A stretch of 64,000 bases of DNA from a virus. The stretch lies in the IMG/VR virus record IMGVR_UViG_3300021375_000018, positions 1 to 64,000 of that record; one strand, written 5' to 3'. The notes beneath the pieces are model-generated. The model did not search any database and was not told the origin of the DNA. It saw only the letters and a program-made list of their open reading frames with translations. A program made the translations under genes and the position numbers. Positions 17,400 through 28,400 of this stretch are shown here, one piece after another. Every line of letters starts with the position of its first letter. The first letter of the stretch is position 1.

Positions 17400-18245
17400 A
17401 TGAGTAATTCGCTAGACAACCCAATTGACCACAGTACTTTGGAAAGTGGTCCAATTAAAACAAGTAATGTAATGAAAGATGAATTTGGTTTTGAAATACC
17501 TATTGAAAGTGTTCCACTACCATCTAGAGGAATAATTTATAGTCCTGAAAGTGGTTTATATGATAATGATACTTTAGATATCTCACCTATGACTGCAAAA
17601 GAAGAAGATATTTTAACATCAAGAGCATATATTAAAAATGGAACAGTATTAACACAGCTTATTAGATCTTGTCTAGTTAATAAGTCTATCAATCCAGATG
17701 ATTTAATTAGTGGTGATAGAAATGCTTTATTAGTTTCTCTTAGAATAACTGGTTATGGCGCAGATTATGATGTAGAACTTGACTGTCCAGCATGTGGTGC
17801 TTTATGCAAACCAACTTTTGATTTATCAAGTCTAGAGATAAAAAGATTGTCTGTTGACCCTATTGAACCAGGAAATAATCTATTTCAGATTCAGCTACCT
17901 GTTACAAAAAAGAATGTAAAAGTAAAGTTCTTAAATGGTCATGATGAAAGAGAAATGATGATAATTGCTGAACGTAAAAAGAAGTCTGGTATTTCTAGAG
18001 ACAGTACCATTACAGATAGATTAGTTAGGTCTATTACGGAAATAGAAGGAATAACTGACAAAAACAAAATTAGATTGTTTGTAAATAAAATGCCTGCTAG
18101 AGATTCTCTTTCTTTAAGAAGATTTCTTGATAAGCACGAACCAGGCGTTAAAATGAAGTCTTGGATGACATGCAACACTTGTCATGAAGAAAGTGAGGTT
18201 TCAATCCCTATGGGTGCCTCATTTTTTTGGCCTGACACCGAATAA
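17400..18245 (+). CDS. 26: Baseplate hub subunit, gp26-like
   Basis: 281 residues, AAGGAG upstream. The N-terminal part has FEIPIESVPLPSRGIIYSP and LDISPMTAKEEDILTSRAYI, the pattern of gp26-type hub assembly proteins (also found as small baseplate/chaperone proteins in many myophages). A zinc-ribbon is likely: CPAC (129-132) in the middle and CNTC near residue 258. In T4, gp26 works with gp51 in assembling the central hub. The next small gene overlaps its 3' end in another frame, the arrangement expected for a gp51-like partner. Confidence 0.8.
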   Translation: MSNSLDNPIDHSTLESGPIKTSNVMKDEFGFEIPIESVPLPSRGIIYSPESGLYDNDTLDISPMTAKEEDILTSRAYIKNGTVLTQLIRSCLVNKSINPDDLISGDRNALLVSLRITGYGADYDVELDCPACGALCKPTFDLSSLEIKRLSVDPIEPGNNLFQIQLPVTKKNVKVKFLNGHDEREMMIIAERKKKSGISRDSTITDRLVRSITEIEGITDKNKIRLFVNKMPARDSLSLRRFLDKHEPGVKMKSWMTCNTCHEESEVSIPMGASFFWPDTE

Positions 18246-18459
18246 TTTTGACGTTGTTTTAGAACAAATATATATATTAGTTTATCATATAGGCTTTTCT
18301 TATAAAGATGCTTATAATTTACCTGTGTGGAAAAGAGAGTGGTTTTTAAATAAATTCTTACATGACATGAAAGTTTCAAGTGAAGCTAATAATAATGGAA
18401 GTCATGCACCTTCACGAAAAAGTTCTAGAGGTAATAAAATATTCTCAAAGGCTTTTTAG
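18184..18459 (+). CDS. Small baseplate hub assembly protein (gp51-like candidate)
   Basis: Up to 91 residues; the start is uncertain. ATG 18184 gives the longest form and GTG 18214 a form of 81; neither has a strong Shine-Dalgarno site, so translation is probably coupled to the upstream gene, which it overlaps. The core ILVYHIGFSYKDAYNLPVWKREWFLNKF follows the pattern 'F-S-x-x-D-A-Y-N-(I/L)-P-(x3)-R-x-W-F' found in small proteins after gp26 in T4-like phages. A basic, Ser-rich tail follows. The hub assembly call is based on this pattern and on position. Confidence 0.55.
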   Translation: MKKVRFQSLWVPHFFGLTPNNFDVVLEQIYILVYHIGFSYKDAYNLPVWKREWFLNKFLHDMKVSSEANNNGSHAPSRKSSRGNKIFSKAF

Positions 18460-18501
18460 TTAATATATAATTATATTTATAGATTAATATCGGAGAAAAA
18501 A

Positions 18502-18759
18502 ATGAATGCTTCAAATAAACAAAGAGAACTTAAACTTCATATAATGGCAGCAAATCATATTATAGGTAAAAAAAGTGTAGTTCAAGAATCTAGTGACATA
18601 AAAAGTAAAACATACATTAAACTAGTTAACAAATGTAAAGAATTAAAAGAAGCTTTAGATAATAATACAGATATAGAGAGCATTGGTAAGTTATTAGATG
18701 AAAAAAGATGTTTATCAATTGACTTTGAAAATCTTACTGGAATAAAGTGGAGACTATAA
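18502..18759 (+). CDS. Small hypothetical protein in the baseplate cluster
   Basis: 85 residues, CGGAGAAAAAA upstream of the ATG. It is charged and predicted helical (KTYIKLVNKCKELKEALDN), with no membrane segment. It lies 3 bases before the tape-measure candidate, which lacks a clear ribosome-binding site, so the two are probably translationally coupled. A tape-measure chaperone role would fit the position, but no family signature is seen. Confidence 0.5.
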   Translation: MNASNKQRELKLHIMAANHIIGKKSVVQESSDIKSKTYIKLVNKCKELKEALDNNTDIESIGKLLDEKRCLSIDFENLTGIKWRL

Positions 18760-18762
18760 TAA

Positions 18763-21700
18763 ATGTCTGTTGATAAAACTGTTAATGTTGAACAGGTAAA
18801 TAGTCAAACTGATTCAATCAATAGTCTTACAAAATCAATTGACAAACTTTTTGGATCAGTAAATAAATTATCTAAGTCTTACGAAAGTCAATCTTCGATT
18901 TTAAATAATTATAGCAGTTCATTTCAGCAAAGCGCAAATGCAATGTCAAACTTTAATGATATGTCTGATTTAAGCATAAACAGCATTTCAAGTTTAGATG
19001 ATGCAACAAAGGATTTAAGTGATACAATTGGTAGTCAATTAACATCTAGTTTAGAAGATGCTTCAAAAAAATTAAAAAGCACGCGCGAAAGTTTTCAAAA
19101 ATTTGAAGAAAATATGAAGAAGTCAAGTGATGTTCTTAGCATTTTCACTCAGCCACTAAGTAAGATTACTGCTTTAATTCCTGGGCTTAACAAAGCTTTT
19201 AAGTCTATTGGTGGGTTTACAAAGTCAAGCTACTCTTTATATAAGTCAGTTAGTTTAACAACAGATACATTTGGAAAATTTGCTTTAGTGTCTAAGGGTA
19301 TCGGTGCAGTTCTAGGTGGTGTTGTAGGTGCAGGTTTAGGTGTTGTAAGTTTTGCATTTAATGCTGTTACAAAAGCAGCTGGGTTTGCGCTTAGTGCTGT
19401 TAGCGGATTTGCTTCTTTTGCAATGAATGTATTTAAAGGAATAAAAGATGTTGCTTTTGGTTTTGTAAAAACTATAATGACAATTCCCTTGCAAATAGCA
19501 AAGGTATCAGCAGAAGTTGGTAATAAATTAAGAAAAATAATTGTAGAACAAATTGGGAACGCAAGTGAAGATTCAAAAAAGCTATTTGACCATTCTTCAG
19601 AGTTAGGTAAAACTATTGCTAGTGTAAGTTTGCAAACAATAGGCTTGATAGGCGCATTTACTCAAACAAATAGCGAAGCAACTAGACTATTTGGTACTTT
19701 TGAAAACTATCAGAAAAAACAATATGAAGCTGTTGATAGTTTAGGTCAGTTCGCAGATCTGTATGGCGCACAGTTAGCTAGAGGAACAAAGGAAGCTTAT
19801 TATTTTGAGCAAGCTCAGCAGGCTTTAAGTTTAACTGCTACAGATAACTTATATCTTGTAACAGAAGCTGCTAAAAATGGTGAGGCTGTATACTCTACTA
19901 TAGAAAGAAGAAGATTTGCTCTTGAAAGTGTAAGTAAAGAGTTTGATTTAGACAGGAAAAGACTTTCTACTAACTTTAATAAATTAAGAGTAGACATTAC
20001 AAACTTTGGACATTTGTCAGATAACGAGCTTTATAAAGTAACAGCAAGAGCAACTGAGTTAGGCCTTGAAGTTAAAGGATTAACAAGTATATTTAGTAAG
20101 TTTGATACATTTGAAGGTGCAGCAACCTCAGCAGCACAATTATCTCAAATGTTTGGTATGAATGTTGATGCTTTAGACTTGATTAGAGCCAAAGATCCTA
20201 TGGAAATTGTTGATATGTTTAGAGAAGCAATGTTTCAAACTGGAAGAAGCTTTGATGACATGAATCGACATGAAAAGTCTTTACTTGCATCTCAAACAGG
20301 AATGTCTGCAGAACAGCTTAAAATTGCTATGAACTTTAGAACTATGGGTAAGTCAGCTGAAGAAACTAGAGCAGCAATGGCTGCAGCTACTCCTGAAGGT
20401 AAACAAATAAAAGCAATTAAAGAAATGTCAGGGGTTATAAAATCTTTTAAGAAAACTTTAGAGTTTAACAACTTATTTGATTCGATAAAGCATGGCTTTG
20501 ACAATATGATTATAAGAAATGCAAAACTCAGAAAAGCTTTCATGGGAATGAGTTTAGGTTATGAAGGAATAGCAAACTTCATAACAGGATTATCAAAAAA
20601 CAAAGATGTAACAGGCGCATTAGAGGCTTTAGCAGGTGTTGTAAGACAAATTACAACAATTCTTACAGGTCCTGATATGAAAAAAGCAATAACTACAGGT
20701 ATAAAGTTTATATCTAATGCAATACAGTATATAATGTTTGAATATAATCGACTTGCAAACAATACTGATATTAATGAATTTGGAACAAAGCTAGAAGGCA
20801 ATATTAGAAGTCTATTTGGACCAAAGAGTGTTTTATATAAAATTGCTGATTCACTTTGGAAAGTAGGCAAAAAAATTGCTAAGGGAATTATTTTTGGATT
20901 TTTACTTGTATTTCCAGATATTGCATCAAGTCTTTTTGATACTTTTAGAAATGCAATTACATCAATATCAAGAATGTTAAAAGGTGACGAAAGTACTAAA
21001 GGATTTAAAAAATGGGTAATGAGTTTATTTGGAAGTTCAGAAAAAGAAGCAAATAAAATAGCAGGAGAATGGTCGAATTTATTTACTAAAATAAAAGATG
21101 AGTGGAACAAAGATGGAGGAATATTTGATCTCGATACAGGTCCGTTTGCTACTATGTTTGATTACTTAACTAATAAGTTAAAGAGTGTAGGACTTCCTAT
21201 AGGTGCAGCAATAGGTGATGCTATTACAAAATCAATAGCGTCAAATTTTCCAAAACTTGCAAGTTTTTTTGGTATGAGTGATGATGATATTGAAAAGTAT
21301 AATAGAAAACAAGGGAAAACACTTCTAACTGACGCTAGAAGTAAAGTAGGTAAAAAAGGTGGCGTAAAAGGATTAGAAGAAGCAACTGGTAAATTAGAAA
21401 AGAAAGTTTTTCATCATGACGTTTTTGACGATGATTGGACATCATCTGCAACAAAAAGTATGGTAAAGGGTGCCTTGGATAATTCAGCCTTACAACAATC
21501 AAATCAACTACTTTTAGCAGCAAAAGAAGCTGAGATGGCTGCAAAATATAAAGATGTAAATAGTGCTGATATAGTAAGTAAATTGAAAAAAGAGCAGACT
21601 GAGGAATGGTTTGGCAATATTGAAGAAGATAATATTAGTGGATATATTGAAAAAGCTGCAGCAAATCAAGGTGAAATGACAACAGATCAATTGCATAGAT

Positions 21701-22278
21701 TTAGAAAAGATATGAAACAGCTTCTTTTATTGAGATTTAAGGAAAGTATGTATTCTGAAGGAAGTCGTGGATATGAAAAAAATAGAGACTTTGCTGAACA
21801 TTTCTTGGGTGCAATTAACGATTACAAGCCTAAAGACAAAACAGGATCAATATTTAACTATAACAAGTCACAGGGTGAAATTAATGAATCAGCTGCTTCT
21901 TTACAAAGTTTGAAAATGGGTGAATCAAACGCAAAATATTCTCAAAATTATAAAAGCAACATTAAAGCAAGAGACCAAATTGATTCAATACGTAATCAAC
22001 TTATAGAAAAAGCACTTTCTGATGGTAAAGTAACTACTCAAGAGTTACAAGCAATTAGAGAATTAATTACTGCTTTTAAAAATGGTACTCAAAAATCTGT
22101 AGAGCTAACATTAAATGATGAAGTTATAGCCACATCATTCATAAACTTATTGGGTGATCCTAATATGAATGCAAATCTTCAAAATACTATACAATCTCTA
22201 AGCGCAAACAATGGCGTTGCTTTACAACCTGCTAATGGTAATTCACGGACTAATAGACAAGCTGCAAATGACAAGTAA
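18763..22278 (+). CDS. Tail tape measure protein
   Basis: 1171 residues. The N-terminal ~130 residues are heptad-like helices rich in Ser, Asn and Gln. From ~160 to ~250 come repeated hydrophobic glycine-rich segments (GIGAVLGGVVGAGLGVVSFA, then FALSAVSGFASFAMNVF), typical of tape-measure proteins, which line the tube and reach the membrane on injection. Helical segments continue (SAAQLSQMFGMNVDALDLI, then TGMSAEQLKIAMNF). The C-terminal third is hydrophilic. It sits in the hub cluster, where T4 places its tape measure (gp29). Length exceeds T4 gp29 (590), which would predict a longer tail if the usual length rule holds. Confidence 0.75.
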   Translation: MSVDKTVNVEQVNSQTDSINSLTKSIDKLFGSVNKLSKSYESQSSILNNYSSSFQQSANAMSNFNDMSDLSINSISSLDDATKDLSDTIGSQLTSSLEDASKKLKSTRESFQKFEENMKKSSDVLSIFTQPLSKITALIPGLNKAFKSIGGFTKSSYSLYKSVSLTTDTFGKFALVSKGIGAVLGGVVGAGLGVVSFAFNAVTKAAGFALSAVSGFASFAMNVFKGIKDVAFGFVKTIMTIPLQIAKVSAEVGNKLRKIIVEQIGNASEDSKKLFDHSSELGKTIASVSLQTIGLIGAFTQTNSEATRLFGTFENYQKKQYEAVDSLGQFADLYGAQLARGTKEAYYFEQAQQALSLTATDNLYLVTEAAKNGEAVYSTIERRRFALESVSKEFDLDRKRLSTNFNKLRVDITNFGHLSDNELYKVTARATELGLEVKGLTSIFSKFDTFEGAATSAAQLSQMFGMNVDALDLIRAKDPMEIVDMFREAMFQTGRSFDDMNRHEKSLLASQTGMSAEQLKIAMNFRTMGKSAEETRAAMAAATPEGKQIKAIKEMSGVIKSFKKTLEFNNLFDSIKHGFDNMIIRNAKLRKAFMGMSLGYEGIANFITGLSKNKDVTGALEALAGVVRQITTILTGPDMKKAITTGIKFISNAIQYIMFEYNRLANNTDINEFGTKLEGNIRSLFGPKSVLYKIADSLWKVGKKIAKGIIFGFLLVFPDIASSLFDTFRNAITSISRMLKGDESTKGFKKWVMSLFGSSEKEANKIAGEWSNLFTKIKDEWNKDGGIFDLDTGPFATMFDYLTNKLKSVGLPIGAAIGDAITKSIASNFPKLASFFGMSDDDIEKYNRKQGKTLLTDARSKVGKKGGVKGLEEATGKLEKKVFHHDVFDDDWTSSATKSMVKGALDNSALQQSNQLLLAAKEAEMAAKYKDVNSADIVSKLKKEQTEEWFGNIEEDNISGYIEKAAANQGEMTTDQLHRFRKDMKQLLLLRFKESMYSEGSRGYEKNRDFAEHFLGAINDYKPKDKTGSIFNYNKSQGEINESAASLQSLKMGESNAKYSQNYKSNIKARDQIDSIRNQLIEKALSDGKVTTQELQAIRELITAFKNGTQKSVELTLNDEVIATSFINLLGDPNMNANLQNTIQSLSANNGVALQPANGNSRTNRQAANDK

Positions 22279-22304
22279 CCAAGCTGCAACAGAAAGATAA
22301 TAAA

Positions 22305-22556
22305 ATGAAAGTAATAGATATAGACCCAAAGAAGAATACAGATGGCGCAAAGATTATAGAAATGATGTCTGTTATAATTTCTAAGAAAATGAATATGGAA
22401 TATGATATAGTTTATAAAATGTTAAACAGCAGTGTAGAAAATAGGTTAGAAGTATTAGCTAAAAACATTTCAGATAATAAGTATAATGGTAATATATCAT
22501 CAAAACTTAAAGATATGAATTTAGAAGATATATTAGACAAGTCAATTAAGGACTAA
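22305..22556 (+). CDS. Small hypothetical baseplate-cluster protein
   Basis: 83 residues, starting 26 bases after the tape measure. AGAAAGATAATAAA precedes the ATG. It is a charged, mainly helical protein (KIIEMMSVIISKKMNMEYDI, then LKDMNLEDILDKSIKD) without cysteines or membrane segments. It is 4 bases upstream of the large baseplate gene. Function not recognised. Confidence 0.5.
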   Translation: MKVIDIDPKKNTDGAKIIEMMSVIISKKMNMEYDIVYKMLNSSVENRLEVLAKNISDNKYNGNISSKLKDMNLEDILDKSIKD

Positions 22557-22560
22557 AATA

Positions 22561-25128
22561 ATGAAAAAGTATGTTCTATTAAAAAATGGTGATGTTAAAG
22601 TTGTTACTTTTGATGATGATGGTCAGGTTGAAGACGAAAAAGGTAAAGACATATCAGCAAAGCTTGCTAGTAAGCAAGTAAGAGACAGTATCTATGATAA
22701 CTCAGAAAAGTCTATAATAAAACAAGATTCTTCTTTTGGAAACAATAACGAAACAATAGAAACATACAGTAACCTTTACAAAAATGAGTCTATATACGCA
22801 ACTGAATTTGAAATGCTCACAGGATACAGACTAGGTGGATCTAGAAAAGAAAAGTTTGACGTTCAAGAAATATTTAGTTTTTTAGGTGACATTATAGCTG
22901 ATATTGCTTTTATAGAGACAATTGTAGAAGTTAATAAAATATTGCAAGGTGAAAATAACGTAGAAGAGAATTACAGCTTTAGATTTGGAAACTATACAAT
23001 ACCTTCTTTAGACATAATTTCAGAATATATTTTCAAAGTATTAAATTATCCAAAAGAAAAAGTTTCTTTAACCGAAAGATTTGTTTCTTTTTTTGCTGGA
23101 TTTAATTTGTGGTTAAAACCTGATAATATATTGGATTTAGATGAGCTATTAAAAGAAGTATCTGGTGGTTTAGGTAGTGAATTTAATAGTTTATATGATT
23201 TAGTTCCTAAAGTAGCTTTTAAAGTACCTTTACTTGATATTGCATTATCAATTGCTATACTAGGAATTGAAAACTTAATTACATTTTCAAACTCACAAGA
23301 CAAAAGAATGAAGTTACTATTTAATAAATTTAAAATGGAAAGAGAATGGAAAAATAATTATCTTTATAAATCCAAAGGGAAAGGCACATTATCAAAAGAT
23401 TTAGATCTACCAAAGATTGAAGATAATGTAAACTTAGTTGAACTAGATTATTACTTTTTTAGATTTTATATTGAAAGAATTCATGTAGGTTCTAAACTAG
23501 TAAAGTATCAATTAAAAAGAAAGACACCTTTACCTTTAAGGACAAAAGAGTCACCTTTTACAAGAGTAGGTAGTAGTAGATTTCAAAATATATTAAAACA
23601 CGAGATAAATAGTGATAAAAAATATAATTGGAGTTCTGAAAATACAAAAACAAACGGTAAGATTCATGAACAGTCAACAAGACTAAGATCTCTACCACAA
23701 GGATTGATGTTACATGATGATATAATTGAAACAATAATTTTAAATTCTAATTTAAACGAAAAAGACTCAGTTTTATCAATAGGTGATGACTTATTACAAA
23801 ACTTTTATAAAGCAAAAGATAAAGAAAAAAGATTACCTTCAAAATTAGTTCAAGAAATAGAAAACACATTAGAAGCTGAGTATATGCCTTTTTATTTGCA
23901 TGACGTAAGAACAAATGAAATAATATCAATGCATGCTTTTATAGATAACATAGCAGACTCATTTAGCCCAGAATATACAACAACTTCAGGCTTTGGTAGG
24001 ATAGATGATGTTAGATCATATGTTAAAACAAATAGACAAATAAACTTAACTTTTAAAATTGTTTCAACTTCTCAAAGTGATCATGACTTAATGTGGTATC
24101 AAGTCAACAAAATTGTTTCAATGGTTTACCCACAATGGTCAGATGCTTTCCCAGCATTTAAAACAGATGATAATGACAATAAAACTTTTGCAAATTTTAA
24201 GTATCCATTTTCTCAAGTTCCAACTTCTTCACCACTTGTAAGACTTAGAGTAGGTGATGTTATAAAGTCAAACTATAGCAGAACAAGTCTTTCAAGATTA
24301 CATGGACTTACAAGTTTTGCTAATCCTAATAAAATGACTAAAAACGTCAAGATAAACAATAAAAAAACAGAAGTTACAGATAAAAGTATAGTGTTTGAAA
24401 AAGGATCCGATGAGCATATACTTTTGCCCGGCATGTACAGAGATAATGCGTTTTCTGGAGAAAATTTTTTAGACTCTGTATCAGACTTTGATATGGGATA
24501 TTTTAATATTAAAAAGCCTGTTAAAGTTAAAAATATAGGTAGTTCATTTTCAATAGGTAAAAGCTTTGTTTCTAAAGTAAAAGTTATTGAAGAAAATCAC
24601 CCAGCAAAAGATAAGGTGCTAACTGTTGATGTAAGAAGTATTATTAATAAAAAAAGTATGTATAAATTAGAGCAAGAAGATACAACCTCGACAACCACTG
24701 ATGTTATCCCAAAGCCTAAAAAAGATATAAAAATGGATAATATGTCTTTGGGTGATACTAATAAGATAATGAGTCCTGTTGATAGTGAGGGTAGACAAAA
24801 CAATCCAATAACAAAAGCTTATGAGAGTGGTATGAGTAGAGGTTTAGCAGGATTTATAACAAATTTAGATATAAGTTATAACGAGTTTACTTGGGAAACA
24901 AGCAGAGTAGGATCTAAAGCACCAATGATGGTTTCTGTTACAATGGCATTTGCTCCAATACATGATATACCGCCAGGTTTAGATCATAATGGAATGATGA
25001 GAGCACCAATATATAATGTTGGAAGAATAAACAACGAAATTTTTGGTGATCCGCATGATGGAGACAATGGATTAAATTCAGGGCGTAGAGAAACTTTAAA
25101 ATATCTTAAAAAGTTTATTAAGGAGTAA
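22561..25128 (+). CDS. Large baseplate protein, probable tube-initiator or hub component
   Basis: 855 residues. Residues ~1-440 have no clear signature. The second half has landmarks seen in baseplate/tube-fold proteins of myophages: IISMHAFIDNIADSF, GFGRIDDVRSYVKTNRQINL, then PLVRLRVGDVIKSNYS, and near the C-terminus GFITNLDISYNEFTWETS and VTMAFAPIHDIPPGLDHNG. An IGPxFGR-like motif, then 'R-x-I-x-L-x-F', then 'P-P/S-L-V-R-(L/V)-R-x-G-D' is typical of proteins that sit where tube meets baseplate. Immediately followed by a LysM-like gp53-type gene. I assign a baseplate hub/tube initiation role without choosing between gp48, gp54 or gp27 equivalents. Confidence 0.6.
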   Translation: MKKYVLLKNGDVKVVTFDDDGQVEDEKGKDISAKLASKQVRDSIYDNSEKSIIKQDSSFGNNNETIETYSNLYKNESIYATEFEMLTGYRLGGSRKEKFDVQEIFSFLGDIIADIAFIETIVEVNKILQGENNVEENYSFRFGNYTIPSLDIISEYIFKVLNYPKEKVSLTERFVSFFAGFNLWLKPDNILDLDELLKEVSGGLGSEFNSLYDLVPKVAFKVPLLDIALSIAILGIENLITFSNSQDKRMKLLFNKFKMEREWKNNYLYKSKGKGTLSKDLDLPKIEDNVNLVELDYYFFRFYIERIHVGSKLVKYQLKRKTPLPLRTKESPFTRVGSSRFQNILKHEINSDKKYNWSSENTKTNGKIHEQSTRLRSLPQGLMLHDDIIETIILNSNLNEKDSVLSIGDDLLQNFYKAKDKEKRLPSKLVQEIENTLEAEYMPFYLHDVRTNEIISMHAFIDNIADSFSPEYTTTSGFGRIDDVRSYVKTNRQINLTFKIVSTSQSDHDLMWYQVNKIVSMVYPQWSDAFPAFKTDDNDNKTFANFKYPFSQVPTSSPLVRLRVGDVIKSNYSRTSLSRLHGLTSFANPNKMTKNVKINNKKTEVTDKSIVFEKGSDEHILLPGMYRDNAFSGENFLDSVSDFDMGYFNIKKPVKVKNIGSSFSIGKSFVSKVKVIEENHPAKDKVLTVDVRSIINKKSMYKLEQEDTTSTTTDVIPKPKKDIKMDNMSLGDTNKIMSPVDSEGRQNNPITKAYESGMSRGLAGFITNLDISYNEFTWETSRVGSKAPMMVSVTMAFAPIHDIPPGLDHNGMMRAPIYNVGRINNEIFGDPHDGDNGLNSGRRETLKYLKKFIKE

Positions 25129-25131
25129 TCA

Positions 25132-25398
25132 ATGGCTGTAATTAATAGATATGATAGCTTTGGAAATAGTATTGCTAATAAAATATATTTTGCAAGACAA
25201 AACAACCAAATAGACACAAAAGTTGTTGTAACTGAATCTTCAAAAAGACTTGATCATTATGCATATGAGGAGTACGATGAAGGATTAAATTGGTGGATAA
25301 TCGCAGCTGCAAGTGGTATAGGATGGTGGCTTCAAGTACCTCCTGGAACAGTTCTATATATTCCAACAGACTTACAACAAATCGAAAACTTAAAATAA
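25132..25398 (+). CDS. Small LysM-like baseplate wedge protein (gp53/tail protein X type)
   Basis: 88 residues, AAGGAGTAATCA upstream. The C-terminal half, GLNWWIIAAASGI followed by VPPGTVLYIPTDLQQIE, is the familiar pattern 'W-x-I-(x3)-N/S-x-I ... G-x-x-L-x-I-P' of LysM-like baseplate proteins, related to T4 gp53 and P2 protein X. These link hub and wedge. It lies between two large baseplate genes with almost no spacing. The call is well supported by motif and context, though the exact T4 equivalent is not certain. Confidence 0.7.
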   Translation: MAVINRYDSFGNSIANKIYFARQNNQIDTKVVVTESSKRLDHYAYEEYDEGLNWWIIAAASGIGWWLQVPPGTVLYIPTDLQQIENLK

Positions 25399-25415
25399 AA
25401 AAAGTAGATTAAATA

Positions 25416-28400
25416 ATGAGTAAAAATTCAATTTCAGCTTTAAGAGCTAGTAAAGTAAGTAAATTTTTAAATATTCTATCTGAATCTGATACAGTAAAAC
25501 ATTTAAATAGACAAAAAGAATCAGGCACTAGCTCTGATGAAATTACAAGTAGCGCAGCTGATGCAATATCTGATATGTTTCAATCGATTTCAAGAGAAGC
25601 AATGACAACATATGAGATTCTAAAGCATATGCATGAAAACTACACTGATGCAGATATAAAAAAAGTCTCAGATAAAATAAAAATCTTGCATAGCTCTTTA
25701 ACTTATGACATAACAACAAAACCAAAAACAACACCAAAATCAGAAGTCGGCAATCCAACAAATGCAAACTCTCCTTTTATTTTAAAACAAAACGATAAAT
25801 ACTTTGGAAGATTTAATTCAAAGTATAGAAAAGACGTAATGGGAATAAATAGTCCTGATCCTGATGTTGTTGTAGGTATTGAAGCTTTTGGTCAGTTTAA
25901 CAAAGACAATAAAGCAAAAAACACACAAGATAAAAAGATGATAAGTGTGAATAGTAAACCAAAAAGCCCTAATCCAATTGCACCAGGATTATCAATTATA
26001 TTGCATAACGATGCTAATTTTAGATGTGGATCAAGAAATGCTTTGGAACTTGCTACTTTTTGGAATATACTAAGTAATATTGAGATGAGTAAATGCTATC
26101 CATTCTTAAATGCAACTTTTTCTTTACCTAAGATATTAAGACAAAAGAGTTCAGTTACTTCATTTAAAACAAGCACAATAAATCAATTTATTGACGGTAC
26201 TTTAGTGCCAGAAAACAAAACTGATACTTATGATTTTTTTGAAGCGTCTATAGGAAAAACCTTAAATAATAAAAGTAAAAAGAGAGAGACTGAATTGGGT
26301 GTTGATGCAAACTTTTCTATTTTTACTTCTCCTCAAACTTTAAACAATTTCAATGAAAATTCTGGACATTTAGAAAATTTTATGTCTAAAGAGGGAAATT
26401 CTTTTAAAAGTTCTATAAAAAATAGAATAACTACACCTCATGACTTAACTAGACCTTTTATGACTATTAAATCGTTTGATATAGATGTAGCACCTTCGCA
26501 AGGTCTTATGTCATTTAAGACTGGAAGACTTAGTCTTGTTTTACATGATAGAACAAGAATGGGAGATATTGCACCTTTTATTAAACCTGATCTGTTTGGA
26601 TCGTTTGGTGCTGAGATTACTATTGAGTATGGTTGGTCACATATAGATGTTGGTGATAATAAAACTAGCGATAATAAAAATTATATTGCTGAATTTTTAA
26701 ATGATTCTAGAGTTGTTGAAAAATATATTATTACAAACTCTTCGTTTAGAATAGACAAAGCAGGACTTGTAAATATTGACTTAGCAATAGCTATGAGAGG
26801 CCCACTAGATATTAGACAAGCATTTATAGAAGGTAATTCTTCAAAAAAAGTGTCATCAAATCAAATTAAACTTGATTTAAACAATTTACAAGGTAATTTG
26901 ATTAAATTACAACGAGAGTGCATAAGATTTAATAACGATGATGCAGCCAATAATCCAGAAAACAAATCAGTTATAATTAACGGACTTAATGATTCACTTT
27001 TAAATTTTATTAAAAAAACAGCTTTAGATAGCTTTACTATTAAAGTATATAAAAAGGATAAAGCTTTTAATAAAGCTATAAAAGATTTTGTTAATCTAGA
27101 GGGAAAAAAACTTAATAAAAAATTTAACAAAATAAATAATGATGATTCTGAAAATGATTTGTTTAAGTTTTCTAGTGGTCAGGAAAAATCTTTAATAAAT
27201 AATGATGGTATAAACAGCGTAAAAAAAGAAGTTATTAAAAGTATAAAATCATTACAAGCTTCAATTATTGGACATATTGTTAGTCTAAGAGGCAATAAAA
27301 AAGATAGAGAAGACATTTTTAATGATCTTCATTTCAATGTTGAGATTGATGCTTTTTTTGATAAAAACTGGTATGTATCAAGAACTGGCAAGAAAAATGC
27401 AACAGGTAAAGACAAGAATAAAGCTCTAAAAGAATTAAAAGAAGGCACAACTTTTGATGGATATATTACTTTTGGTTCTATAATAAATAAAATAGTAGCG
27501 ACGCACTTGACAAATTTAGGTAAGTTTGATGAAACTCAAGTAATTTTTTATACTGCTAATGAATTTTGTGGAGAGATGTCTTCTAGAAATATTGCTTCTT
27601 TTCTTATAAGTAAGGAAGAATATAAATTATTTTTAAATGATATTTTTACAAATAAGAACAGATATACTATCGAGTCTTTTCTTGGGTTAGTAATTAAAGA
27701 GTTTATAGAAGATAAAAGTCAAATAATGTATGGCTTTAGTGACTTATTTAAAAAGAAGGACACAAATTCATATAAAAAAGTGCCTATTGAAAAAAAGACA
27801 GAAGATTTTAAGGAAAAAGTAGACGCTAGATTGAAAGAAATATATGCAGCGCAGGCTGGAGGTAAAAAACTAAATAAAAGTTTTGATTTTAAAATGCCAA
27901 GAGTAGGATTTACTTTTGACACGTTGACTTCAAAAGAAGATAATTATAATAGAGTAATTAGTAGATTATCTATTTATGATAAAAACGATAATCCTTTTGG
28001 TTCATTAAACAGTATTATGAAAGAGTTAAATGCTTCTGAGGGTGTTTTAAAATTAAACAATGAACTAACAAAGCTCAGGAAAGAACACGCAAGTAAAAGT
28101 GGAAGTAGTTTGCCATATGAATTTTATGAAAAAAGTCAAAAAATAATTGAAAAATTTACTCCTAATTTTATAGAAGAAGATCCAAACAATAAAGGTGTAT
28201 ATATTATAAAAAACTCATCAAATGGAGTTGCTAGTTTAAAAAACAAGTTTAAAGAAATGATGCCTTCAATAACATATGGATCTCAAAATTCTGGTATAAT
28301 AGATGCTTCTTTGACTACAGTTAATGAATCAAAAATGAATACAGTGTTTCTTACTAGACCTGATCGTAATAAGGTTATTAGCAATGTCTTAACTTCTTTT

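Noticed and set aside
20559-21110. 183-codon minus-strand open frame inside the tape measure gene
   Set aside because: Antisense shadow of a long coding region; no start signals or family motifs.
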